Made by a program: the position numbers and the translations under genes. Shown here piece after piece: positions 1-5,619 of a stretch of 8,143 nucleotides of DNA. The stretch covers positions 1 to 8,143 of the forward strand of contig DATBEM010000147.1 in assembly GCA_036276115.1 (NCBI GenBank). The letters are read 5' to 3'. The number at the start of each line of letters is the position of its first letter. Position 1 is the first letter of the stretch. The DNA comes from Trebonia sp036276115. Lineage in GTDB: Bacteria; Actinomycetota; Actinomycetes; Streptosporangiales; Streptosporangiaceae. The notes below the pieces were generated by a model. The model was not told the origin of the DNA. It made no database searches and saw only the letters and a list, made by a program, of their open reading frames with translations.

Positions 1-219
1 GATCGCGCAGACGATCTGCGCCAGGGTGATCGCGAGCATCACGCCGCCGGTCGTCAGGATGTAGTGCGTGTTGTGGAAGATCACGCCGTTGTCGATGATG
101 TCCGCGTTCAGCGTCGGCAGGTACAGCGTGGCCAGCGTCTGCGCGAGCTGCAGCACCAAGAGGAGCGCGAGCGGCTTACGGTACGGGCGCAGGTAGGTGC
201 GCAGCAGGCGGATCAGCAC
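1..219 (-). CDS. ABC transporter, fused permease/ATPase type, N-terminal fragment
   Basis: Only the first 73 codons lie in the window; the gene continues past base 1. The translation opens VLIRLLRTYLRPYRKPLALL and continues with a hydrophobic helix and the phrase YLPTLNADIIDNG. This is the usual start of the transmembrane domain of ABC exporters that carry permease and ATPase on one chain: an amphipathic elbow helix, TM1, then a loop with the IIDNG motif. The second hydrophobic stretch (about residues 57-73) would be TM2. The start is GTG, because an in-frame TGA lies four codons upstream and no other usual start falls between. A GGAGG sits 13 nt upstream, which is far, and a closer GAGAG may serve instead. 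The substrate cannot be told from this fragment. Members of this family often work as heterodimers encoded by adjacent genes, so a partner may lie beyond the window. Confidence 0.85.
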   Translation of the reverse strand, partial: MLIRLLRTYLRPYRKPLALLLVLQLAQTLATLYLPTLNADIIDNGVIFHNTHYILTTGGVMLAITLAQIVCAI

Positions 220-252
220 AGAACTCTCTCATCCTCCGTCAGGACATTGGGC

Positions 253-293
253 GGGCAGGATTTTGCCCAGGTGTGTCGGGGCGAGGGACACCT
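253..293 (-). other. Two small hairpins upstream of the ABC transporter gene
   Basis: Two inverted repeats lie in the 205-bp gap before the ABC gene. The first has arms AGGTGT at 269-274 and ACACCT at 288-293 with a 13-nt loop; an alternative pairing is GTGTC at 273-277 with GACAC at 287-291. The second has arms GGGCA at 253-257 and TGCCC at 264-268 with a 6-nt loop. Neither has a T tract. They would lie in the 5' leader of the ABC transcript or mark the end of upstream transcription. The stems are short, and hairpins of this size arise easily by chance in DNA this GC-rich. Confidence 0.25.
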
Positions 294-384
294 CCAGGCA
301 ACCGCGACCAGATCACAAGGGTAGGCCCATGTTCCGCCTGCTCCGCCGCCCCGCCCGCGCTGGAACCCGGGACCCCTCTGATAG

Positions 385-412
385 CGCCACCGCGGCCAGG
401 TGCCTGTGGGCG
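385..412 (-). terminator. Possible weak terminator after the acyl-CoA dehydrogenase
   Basis: Starting 12 nt after the TAG stop, the minus strand can pair CGCC(C)AC with GTGGCG, giving six pairs with one bulged C and a loop of about 15 nt. No T tract follows, as is common for actinobacterial terminators. The call rests only on position and pairing. Confidence 0.25.
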
Positions 413-424
413 GTCAGCGACCCA

Positions 425-1585
425 CTACCAGCCCTTGAGCAGCTGCCTCGCCATGACCATGCGCTGGATCTGGTTGGTGCCCTCGTAGATCTGGGTGATC
501 TTGGCGTCGCGCATCATGCGCTCGACCGGGTAGTCGTTCACGTAGCCGTAGCCGCCCAGGAGCTGGACGGCGTCGGTGGTGACGGCCATCGCGGCGTCGG
601 AGGCCAGGCACTTGCAGGCCGACGACAGGTAGGTCAGGTCGGGGACCTTCTCGCCGTGCATCGCCCGCTCGGAGCGGTCGGCCGCCGCGTAGGTGAGCTG
701 GCGGGCGCCCTCGATCTTCATCGCCATGTCGGCCAGCATGAACTGGATGCCCTGGAAGTCGGCGATCGCCTTGCCGAACTGCTTGCGCTCCTTGACGTAC
801 CCGATCGCGTAGTCCAGCGCGCCCTGGGCGATGCCGAGGGCCTGGGCCGCGATCGTGATGCGGGTGTGGTCCAGGGTCCGCAGCGCGATCTTGAAGCCCT
901 CCCCCTCGGCCCCGATGAGGCGGCTGGCCGGGATGACCGTGTTGTCGAAGTACAGCTCGCGGGTCGGCGATCCCTTGATGCCGAGCTTGCGCTCGGGGGC
1001 GCCGTAGGTGAAGCCGGGATCGCCGTCCTCCACGATGAACGCGGAGATGCCGTTGGCCCCCTTGTCCGGGTCGGTGACGGCCATGACGGTGTAGTACTTC
1101 GAAACCCCGGCGTTGGTGATCCACCGCTTCACGCCGTTGAGCACGTACCCGTCGCCGTCGCGGACCGCCCGCGCGCGCATGCCGCCGCCCGCGTCCGAGC
1201 CGGCGTCCGGCTCGGACAGGGCATAGGAGAACATGCCCTCGCCCCGGGCGAGCGGGGGCAGGTAGGTGCGCTTGAGCTCGTCCGAGCCGCCGAGGATCAG
1301 CGGCATCGAGCCGAGCTTGTTCACCGCCGGGATCAGCGAGGACGTGGCGCACGCTCGCGCGACCTCCTCGATCACCAGGACGCTGGCCAGGGCGTCGCCC
1401 CCGGCCCCGCCGTACTCCTCGGCGACATGAAGGGCGTGCATGTCCGCCTTGACCAGGGCGTCATGCACGTCCCAGGGGAACTCGGCGGTCCGGTCGATGT
1501 CGGCCGCGCGCGGCGCGATCTTCTCGGTGGCGAGCTCCCGGACGGCCTGGCGAAGCGCCTCGTGCTCCTCGGAGAGTGCGAACAT
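425..1585 (-). CDS. Acyl-CoA dehydrogenase (FadE25/AcdH-like)
   Basis: Predicted cytoplasmic flavoenzyme of 386 residues that oxidises acyl-CoA thioesters to trans-2-enoyl-CoA with FAD and passes electrons to electron-transfer flavoprotein. Family signature 1 is at residues 122-134 (ALSEPDAGSDAGG) and signature 2 starts at 341 (QLLGGYGYVND). The expected catalytic base is Glu368 in IYEGTN, the position used by short-chain and butyryl-CoA dehydrogenases. The three usual parts are present: N-terminal helices, central beta domain (about 117-210) and C-terminal helical domain. The chosen ATG at 1585 has GGAGG six nt upstream and gives the normal family length. An ATG two codons earlier (1591) abuts that GGAGG and could only be used on a leaderless mRNA. 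The adjacent purE and purK match the setting of mycobacterial fadE25. Short or branched-chain acyl-CoA is the likely substrate, by inference. A strong hairpin upstream suggests its own transcript. Confidence 0.95.
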   Translation of the reverse strand: MFALSEEHEALRQAVRELATEKIAPRAADIDRTAEFPWDVHDALVKADMHALHVAEEYGGAGGDALASVLVIEEVARACATSSLIPAVNKLGSMPLILGGSDELKRTYLPPLARGEGMFSYALSEPDAGSDAGGGMRARAVRDGDGYVLNGVKRWITNAGVSKYYTVMAVTDPDKGANGISAFIVEDGDPGFTYGAPERKLGIKGSPTRELYFDNTVIPASRLIGAEGEGFKIALRTLDHTRITIAAQALGIAQGALDYAIGYVKERKQFGKAIADFQGIQFMLADMAMKIEGARQLTYAAADRSERAMHGEKVPDLTYLSSACKCLASDAAMAVTTDAVQLLGGYGYVNDYPVERMMRDAKITQIYEGTNQIQRMVMARQLLKGW

Positions 1586-1597
1586 GCTCATCCTCCG

Positions 1598-1625
1598 ATC
1601 GTAGAAGCCCAGGGGGCGTGGTGAA
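1598..1625 (-). promoter_or_regulatory. Candidate promoter of the acyl-CoA dehydrogenase gene
   Basis: On the minus strand TTCACC (1625-1620) and TACGAT (1603-1598) are separated by 16 nt, close to the sigma-70-type TTGACN / TANNNT pattern. It lies directly downstream of the strong hairpin at 1625-1650, where a new promoter would be needed. A transcript starting about 7 nt after the -10 box would begin near 1591, at the upstream ATG, so it could be leaderless. Only the pattern supports this. Confidence 0.4.
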
Positions 1626-1650
1626 CAGCGGCGTGCCCGCACGCCGCTGT
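1625..1650 (-). terminator. Strong GC-rich hairpin, likely terminator
   Basis: ACAGCGGCGTG at 1625-1635 and CACGCCGCTGT at 1640-1650 are perfect inverted copies: 11 pairs around a 4-nt loop. It lies 25 nt after the stop of the 50-codon ORF and 39 nt before the acyl-CoA dehydrogenase start. No T run follows, which fits the stem-only (I-shaped) terminators frequent in actinobacteria. The structure is nearly symmetric and could act on both strands, but only minus-strand genes flank it. Confidence 0.65.
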
Positions 1651-1675
1651 CCTCAGGTCAGGCCCGGTGCTTTCC

Positions 1676-1828
1676 CTAGCGCGGCGTGGCCGCGTGCTTG
1701 GGCTGGTGCGGCTTGTCCGGCGGCAAGGCCGGCCGGGGCGGCTGGGCGGTGCCGCGCGGCATCGCGTGCTTCCCGGTGCGGCGGCCGACGACCCGCAGCG
1801 GACGGCTCATGGCGATGGAGATGGACAT
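1676..1828 (-). CDS. Putative small basic proline-rich protein, 50 aa
   Basis: ATG at 1828 is preceded by an AAGGGGG ribosome-binding site ending 4 nt upstream, and the frame runs 50 codons to TAG. All sense codons but one (CGT) end in G or C, which is stronger coding bias than the overlapping longer minus-strand frame (1653-1970) shows. The peptide begins MSISIAMSRPLRVVGRRTGK. Its second half is rich in Pro, Lys, Arg and His, with one acidic residue, so it should be very basic and probably unfolded unless bound to nucleic acid or membrane. There is no signal peptide, membrane segment or recognised domain. It lies between purE and the acyl-CoA dehydrogenase, behind two hairpins and ahead of a strong terminator, so it may end the purE transcript. 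I do not recognise a family. High GC3 in one frame can arise by chance over 50 codons in such DNA. Confidence 0.45.
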   Translation of the reverse strand: MSISIAMSRPLRVVGRRTGKHAMPRGTAQPPRPALPPDKPHQPKHAATPR

Positions 1829-1839
1829 GGATCCCCCTT

Positions 1840-1885
1840 GCACTACAGACCCCGTGGCGCAGTGCGGTGGGCTCCCCTGCCCACC
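1840..1885 (-). promoter_or_regulatory. Two abutting hairpins in the leader of the 50-codon ORF
   Basis: Read on the minus strand, a perfect 7-bp stem (GGTGGGC / GCCCACC, arms 1879-1885 and 1866-1872, loop AGGGGA) is followed with no gap by a second stem. Its arms are GCACTGCG (1865-1858) and TGTAGTGC (1847-1840), eight pairs counting two G-U, with a 10-nt loop. The AAGGGGG ribosome-binding site begins only one nt after the second stem. The layout resembles a structured leader that could affect translation of the small ORF. The first stem could equally be a terminator for purE. It matches no riboswitch class I know. Confidence 0.35.
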
Positions 1886-2059
1886 ACCGGATAGCGGTCC
1901 CGTCCCGAATCCCTGCGTGCACTACCAGCGTGCCCGCCCCCCCGCCGCGCAAAACAGGCTCGTCAGGCACTGTTCCCCGATCGTGATGTCGTTATCCGAG
2001 GTCGCGGCGTCCCTGGAGTCACAGCGGCGGACAGGGAGCCTGGGCAGGCGGAGGTCTCC
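1886..2059. other. Intergenic stretch downstream of purE, no gene seen
   Basis: No frame here combines a ribosome-binding site with sustained G/C third positions. Two inverted repeats follow the purE stop on the minus strand: GCCTG-GG-CAGGC at 2038-2049, and arms TCCCTG (2010-2015) and CAGGGA (2032-2037) with a 16-nt loop. Either could slow or end purE transcription, but both are weak. The rest shows no recognisable promoter, repeat or RNA gene. Confidence 0.4.
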
Positions 2060-2563
2060 TTAAGGGGAAAGGGAATCCCTGAGTGCCTGCCCCTTGGCGT
2101 GCGCCATCGCCGACAGCCGGGCCTGGAACTCGGTCATCCGCGCCCGCAGGACGGGGTCGCCCGCGCCCAGGATGCGCACGGCGAGCAGGCCCGCGTTACG
2201 GGCGCCGCCCACGGCGACGGTCGCCACCGGGATGCCGGCCGGCATCTGCACGATCGACAGCAGCGAGTCCAGCCCGTCCAGGTACTTCAGCGGCACCGGC
2301 ACCCCGATCACCGGCAGCGGCGTCACCGACGCGAGCATGCCCGGCAGGTGCGCCGCCCCGCCCGCCCCGGCGATGATGACCCGCAGGCCGCGCCGGTCCG
2401 CGTGCTCGCCGTAGGCGATCATCTCCCGGGGCATCCGGTGGGCCGAGACCACGTCCGCCTCGTACGGCACCCCGAACTCGCCGAGGGCCTCGGCCGCGTC
2501 CTTCATCACCGGCCAGTCCGAGTCGCTGCCCATCACGATCCCGGCCACGGGTTGTGCAGTCAT
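2060..2563 (-). CDS. purE: 5-(carboxyamino)imidazole ribonucleotide mutase PurE
   Basis: Cytoplasmic class I PurE of 167 residues that converts N5-CAIR (made by PurK) to CAIR in de novo purine synthesis. All main motifs are present: GSDSDWP at 12-18 (phosphate binding), SAHR at 40-43 with the expected catalytic His42 (His45 in E. coli numbering), AGAGGAAHLPGM at 65-76, and MPAGIPVATVAVGGARNAGL at 107-126. The length is normal and the enzyme looks intact. Class I members are octamers that need PurK, which is encoded nearby. The ATG at 2563 has little Shine-Dalgarno sequence, but TAGGGT ends 7 nt before it, suggesting a leaderless transcript. An overlapping ATG seven nt upstream is in another frame that lacks PurE sequence. 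Only 36 bp separate it from the membrane HTH gene upstream, so it may also be read from purK. Confidence 0.97.
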   Translation of the reverse strand: MTAQPVAGIVMGSDSDWPVMKDAAEALGEFGVPYEADVVSAHRMPREMIAYGEHADRRGLRVIIAGAGGAAHLPGMLASVTPLPVIGVPVPLKYLDGLDSLLSIVQMPAGIPVATVAVGGARNAGLLAVRILGAGDPVLRARMTEFQARLSAMAHAKGQALRDSLSP

Positions 2564-2570
2564 GCCGCAT

Positions 2571-2576
2571 ACCCTA
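2571..2576 (-). promoter_or_regulatory. Candidate -10 box for leaderless purE
   Basis: TAGGGT matches the actinobacterial TANNNT -10 pattern and ends 7 nt before the purE ATG, the distance at which transcription would start at the start codon. No convincing -35 box is visible, and the preceding 36-bp gap has no good ribosome-binding site. Confidence 0.4.
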
Positions 2577-2599
2577 GCCCGGCGTCCGCGCGCCGCTGG

Positions 2600-4099
2600 C
2601 TACGGGCGGCCGAGCACCTGCGCGTTGTACACGCTCGCCTGGTACGTGCCGCTTCCGGTCGGGGGCAGGGTGACGAACCAGATGAGCACGTAGCGCACCC
2701 GGGCGGGCTCCTTGAGCCGCAGCGTGACGAGGCCGCCCGCGTCCTTCGCGGTCGCCAGCACCGGCAGCTGGCTCAGGCCCGCGTCGTCGCCCGCCTGGAT
2801 CTGCAGGCCGGCGCCCTTGAGAGCGCCGAGCCGGACCCGCACGCTGCCGAGGGTGACCCGCCGTCCCATGTCGAGCAGCAGGCCGGTACCGGTCTTGAGC
2901 ATCCCGAACGCCGGGGTGGCGTACCAGTGGGTCTGCCATGGCTGGGCGGCCTGGGCGCCGATCACGTTGGCGGCGGTAGCGGGGTTGTCGCCGTCGGCGG
3001 TGCCGTCGGGGCCGAATGCCCGGGCGGACCGCACCGGCAGGCTCCGCAACGGGGCCGGGGGGCTCGCGGTGTCGCTCTGGGCCGGGGTCGGGGCGGGAGT
3101 CACGGGGACGGTGGTCGCGGCGGTCGCCGTCGGCCGGGCGGCCACGCTGGCGGCCGCGGTCGCGTTGCCGGGCGAGCTCAGCCGGGCGGCGATCTCGGCG
3201 CTCGCGACGCCGCCGATGCCCAGCACCACCACGGCGAGCGTCCCCGTCGCGGCCATCGTGCGCCAGCCGCGCGCCCGGGGGCGCTGGTAGCCGGACCGCG
3301 TCGCCCGCTCCGGCCGCCGCGCGGGCATGGCTGCCGTGGCGGCCGGCCGCCGGGCGTCCCGCCTCGGGGGCGGCGGCCCGGGTGGCGGCGGTTCCCGCCG
3401 GAACGGGATCAGGTCGTCCTCGGCGGCGCCGGCCGCCCAGAACGGCAGGTAGCCCTCGGCCGCGTGCCCCTCGTCAAGCCCGGCCGGCGGGTAGCCGGGC
3501 TCGTCTACCACCGGGGGCAGGTCGAAGACGGTCTGGTCCAGTTCGTTGTAGTCGGCGACCCCGGGCACCAGGACCGGCAGATCGGCCAGGACGGGCGGCG
3601 AGGCGATGGCCAGCACCTCGGTCGCGTCCGGGTCGGCGGCCAGCCCTGGTTCATCCGCGATCGCGTGGTCGGGCCCGGGTTCTTCGGCCGGCGGGGCCGC
3701 TTCGGGCACCACAGCCGGCTCTGGCTCTGGCTCTGGCCCTGGCCCTGGTACTGGCTCTGGCCCTGGTACTGGCCCTGGCCCTGGTACTGGCCCTGGTACT
3801 GGCCCTGGCCCTGGCCCTGGCTCCGGTACCGGCTCCGGCGGGGGATCGGCTGCCGCCGGGGTGGCGGGGGCGGACCGGGCGGCGTCGAACTGGCGGATCA
3901 GCGGCTTGGGGTCCAGCCCGAGTGCCCCGGCGAGGGCGCGAAGGTAGCCGCGCACGTACAGGTCGCCGGCGAGGGAGTCGTAGTCGTCGGCCTCGATGCG
4001 CTCGATGACGACCGCGCGGATGCGGGTCGTCTCGCTGACCTCCGCGATGGACAGGCCCGCGCCGTCGCGCGCCGTCGCGAGCGCCTTGCCGACGGTCAC
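2600..4099 (-). CDS. RodZ-type HTH membrane protein with X-Pro repeat and discoidin-like C-terminus
   Basis: Predicted single-pass membrane protein of 499 residues. Residues 3-70 form a RodZ/HTH_25-type helix-turn-helix (GKALATARDGAGLSIAEVSE, then DDYDSL and YVRGYLRALA). Residues 88-128 have Pro at every second position (21 Pro alternating with Glu, Val or Gly). About 130-255 is acidic, then Pro-rich, low complexity. An Arg-rich stretch (261-280) precedes the hydrophobic helix at about 282-303, so the HTH should be cytoplasmic and the C-terminus outside. Residues 310-345 are an Ala/Thr/Pro linker. Residues about 355-496 look like the galactose-binding/discoidin-like fold at the C-termini of actinobacterial MviN-like proteins (WQTHWYATPAFGMLKTGTGL, LLLDMG, VLIWFVTLPP). 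The start is GTG with GGAG five nt upstream. It lies between purK (124-bp gap) and purE (36 bp). A role in cell-shape or envelope control, or as a transmembrane regulator, is inference. The exact function is unknown. Confidence 0.85.
   Translation of the reverse strand: MTVGKALATARDGAGLSIAEVSETTRIRAVVIERIEADDYDSLAGDLYVRGYLRALAGALGLDPKPLIRQFDAARSAPATPAAADPPPEPVPEPGPGPGPVPGPVPGPGPVPGPEPVPGPGPEPEPEPAVVPEAAPPAEEPGPDHAIADEPGLAADPDATEVLAIASPPVLADLPVLVPGVADYNELDQTVFDLPPVVDEPGYPPAGLDEGHAAEGYLPFWAAGAAEDDLIPFRREPPPPGPPPPRRDARRPAATAAMPARRPERATRSGYQRPRARGWRTMAATGTLAVVVLGIGGVASAEIAARLSSPGNATAAASVAARPTATAATTVPVTPAPTPAQSDTASPPAPLRSLPVRSARAFGPDGTADGDNPATAANVIGAQAAQPWQTHWYATPAFGMLKTGTGLLLDMGRRVTLGSVRVRLGALKGAGLQIQAGDDAGLSQLPVLATAKDAGGLVTLRLKEPARVRYVLIWFVTLPPTGSGTYQASVYNAQVLGRP
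3717..3838 (-). repeat. Hexamer tandem repeat coding for (X-Pro)20
   Basis: About 20 units of 6 bp of the form GGCCCT / GGTACT / GGCTCT on the plus strand encode Pro alternating with Gly, Val or Glu. On the coding strand 17 consecutive prolines (residues 94-126) use CCA, while the flanking prolines at 88, 90, 92 and 128 use CCG. CCA is unusual for a genome with this third-position bias, so the tract looks expanded by slippage. The unit equals two codons, so copy changes keep the frame. Confidence 0.9.
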
Positions 4100-4223
4100 G
4101 CCTTCTCCCCACCCGCACCGAGCCGTTACCGAACGCTGAACACCGATCAGGTTAGTTGGTCACGATCGCCACGGGCCGGCGAACAGCGCAACTCCAGCAG
4201 GCGGGCCCCATTTGCCCGGCTCG

Positions 4224-5489
4224 CTAGTCGCCGTCCTCGGTACCCCAGCGCAGGTAGCTGGCGGCCCGCCGGGCGCGCGAGCGCAGTGACTCCACCGGGT
4301 CGCCCGGGGCGCCCACCACCGTCACGTGGCCTATCTTCCGCCCCGGCCGCACCTCCTTGCCGTAGAAGTGCACCTTCACTCCCGGGTCGGCCGCCATGAC
4401 GTGGAGGTAACGGTCGTAGACATCCGGGTCGGTCCCCCCGAGCAAGTTGGCCATCACCGTGAACCCGCCGGGCACGGTGGCCGCGGGCGCCCCCAGCGGC
4501 AGGTCGAGCACGGCCCGCAGGTGCTGCTCGAACTGGGAGGTCAGCGCGCCGTCGATGGTCCAGTGGCCACTGTTGTGGGGCCGCATGGCCAGCTCGTTGA
4601 CCAGCAGCCCGCGCGGGGTCTCGAACAGCTCGACCGCCAGCAGCCCGATCACGTCGAGCTCGGCGGCGATGCGGAGCGCCAGTTCCTGGGCCTCGATCGC
4701 CAGGTCGGCGGGCAGGCCCGGGGCCGGGGCGATGACCTCCCGGCAGATGCCCTCGACCTGGACGGTCTGCACCACCGGGTAGGCGGCCCCCTGCCGGGAC
4801 GCCGACCGCGCCACCTGGGCGGCCAGCTCCCGCCGGAACGGCACGAGCTCCTCGGCCATCAGCGCGACCTGGTGCCCGGCGGCGGAAGCGACGACCTCCC
4901 GGGCCGCCTCGGGCGACCCGGTCACCCACACGCCCTTGCCGTCGTAGCCGCCACTCACGGCCTTGAGCACGACCGGCCAGGTCCCGCCCGCGAAATCCGC
5001 CACGTCGGCAACCGTCGCCACCGGCGCGAACCGCGGCACGGGCGCCCCGAGGGACCGTAGCCGCTCCCGCATCGCCAGCTTGTCCTGGGTGAACCGGAGC
5101 GCCCCGGCTCCCGGCCGGACCAGCGTCCCGGCCGATTCCAGCGCCCGCAGGTGATCGGCCGGCACGTGCTCATGATCGAACGTGATAACGTCACACTCTT
5201 CAGCAAACCTGGACAAGTCAGGCAGGGACAGGTGAGAGCCGATCACCACGTCACGGGCCACCAGGGCCGCGCTCTCCGTCGCCGCCCCCGCGAGCACGCG
5301 GAACGTCGCGCCGAGGCCGACCGCCGCGGCGGCGGTCATGCGGGCCAGCTGCCCGCCGCCCACCATCCCGACGACGGGCATGCCCGTCCCGGTCAGCCGC
5401 GCGATCGGCCCGGCCGGCCCTGTACCCGCCATGACCTGCGCATCCGCAGGACCAGCAGCATCCGCCTGGGGCTCGGAAGATTCAAACAC
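4224..5489 (-). CDS. purK: 5-(carboxyamino)imidazole ribonucleotide synthase PurK
   Basis: ATP-grasp enzyme of the cytosol that joins bicarbonate to AIR with ATP to give N5-CAIR, the substrate of PurE. The core starts at about residue 37 with VVGMVGGGQLARM (39-51). ITFDHEHVP (102-110), QDKLAMRERL (135-144), the ATP-binding loop VLKAVSGGYDGKGVW (174-188), and the metal and substrate region VNELAMRPHNSGHWT (297-311) follow in the expected order. The C-terminal domain runs to residue 421. The GTG at 5489 gives 36 residues before the core, longer than most PurK but like the extended mycobacterial form. Later starts at M20 and M37 are possible. GTG is preferred because TAGGCT ends exactly 7 nt upstream, as for a leaderless mRNA, though no ribosome-binding site supports any of the three clearly. 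It diverges from the permease across 130 bp, and its key motifs are intact. Confidence 0.96.
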   Translation of the reverse strand: MFESSEPQADAAGPADAQVMAGTGPAGPIARLTGTGMPVVGMVGGGQLARMTAAAAVGLGATFRVLAGAATESAALVARDVVIGSHLSLPDLSRFAEECDVITFDHEHVPADHLRALESAGTLVRPGAGALRFTQDKLAMRERLRSLGAPVPRFAPVATVADVADFAGGTWPVVLKAVSGGYDGKGVWVTGSPEAAREVVASAAGHQVALMAEELVPFRRELAAQVARSASRQGAAYPVVQTVQVEGICREVIAPAPGLPADLAIEAQELALRIAAELDVIGLLAVELFETPRGLLVNELAMRPHNSGHWTIDGALTSQFEQHLRAVLDLPLGAPAATVPGGFTVMANLLGGTDPDVYDRYLHVMAADPGVKVHFYGKEVRPGRKIGHVTVVGAPGDPVESLRSRARRAASYLRWGTEDGD

Positions 5490-5496
5490 GGCCCGT

Positions 5497-5502
5497 AGCC
5501 TA
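5497..5502 (-). promoter_or_regulatory. Candidate -10 box for leaderless purK
   Basis: TAGGCT fits TANNNT and ends 7 nt before the GTG start at 5489, the same geometry as purE. A TTGTAC lies 21 nt upstream of the box, too far for an ideal -35 element. Two direct CCGATC repeats (5505-5510 and 5514-5519) lie just upstream. The match is short, so confidence is limited. Confidence 0.4.
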
Positions 5503-5559
5503 CGCCGATCTTCCCGATCCCGGGTACAACGCCCCTGAGCACGCGCGCAGCCAGCACCA

Positions 5560-5600
5560 TTAACACACCCGTAACCCTGCGTTTAACTCGCGCGTAATCT
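5560..5600 (+). promoter_or_regulatory. Candidate promoter of the nucleobase permease gene
   Basis: TTAACA (5560-5565) and TTAACT (5583-5588) are separated by 17 bp. A further possible -10 box, TAATCT, lies at 5595-5600. A transcript from either would have a leader of about 13-25 nt that contains AAGGAT, the likely ribosome-binding site (5608-5613). The two possibilities cannot be told apart by eye. Confidence 0.35.
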
Positions 5601-5610
5601 GCGCGCTAAG
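5561..5610. repeat. Phased TAA repeats and imperfect direct repeat, operator candidate
   Basis: TAA occurs at 5561, 5572, 5584, 5595 and 5607, spacings of 11, 12, 11 and 12 bp, in otherwise G/C-rich DNA. Two larger copies sharing TAACnCnCnCGTAA and then CTGCG lie at 5561-5581 and 5584-5603. The second also holds GCGCG and CGCGC arms flanking TAATCTG. One helical turn between sites would place a bound protein on one face of the DNA. The repeats overlap the candidate permease promoter and lie about 60 bp upstream of the purK box. That they bind a regulator is inference. Confidence 0.45.
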
Positions 5611-5619
5611 GATCTCATC

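Noticed and set aside
197..1624. 475-codon plus-strand ORF antisense to the acyl-CoA dehydrogenase
   Set aside because: It is a high-GC shadow: Arg/Gly/Val/His-rich with no domain, while the minus strand has both acyl-CoA dehydrogenase signatures and a ribosome-binding site.
1586..1642. 19-codon upstream extension of the acyl-CoA dehydrogenase
   Set aside because: The extension runs through the terminator-like hairpin, lacks a ribosome-binding site and exceeds the family length.
1653..1970. 105-codon minus-strand ORF overlapping the 50-codon ORF
   Set aside because: A GGGGA precedes its GTG start, but many codons end in A or T, unlike its neighbours. The overlapping 50-codon frame has far better third-position bias.
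3717..3838. Possible CRISPR or intergenic satellite
   Set aside because: There are no spacers, and the hexamers are contiguous and in frame inside a coding region.
4149..4154. TAACCT as a -10 box for the membrane HTH gene
   Set aside because: No -35 element is present at a suitable distance, so it is not listed as a feature. The gene has a good ribosome-binding site and may be read from purK.
2099..4399. 766-codon plus-strand ORF spanning purE, the HTH gene and part of purK
   Set aside because: It crosses three real genes on the opposite strand, is low complexity and includes an artefactual Trp-rich reading of the hexamer repeat.
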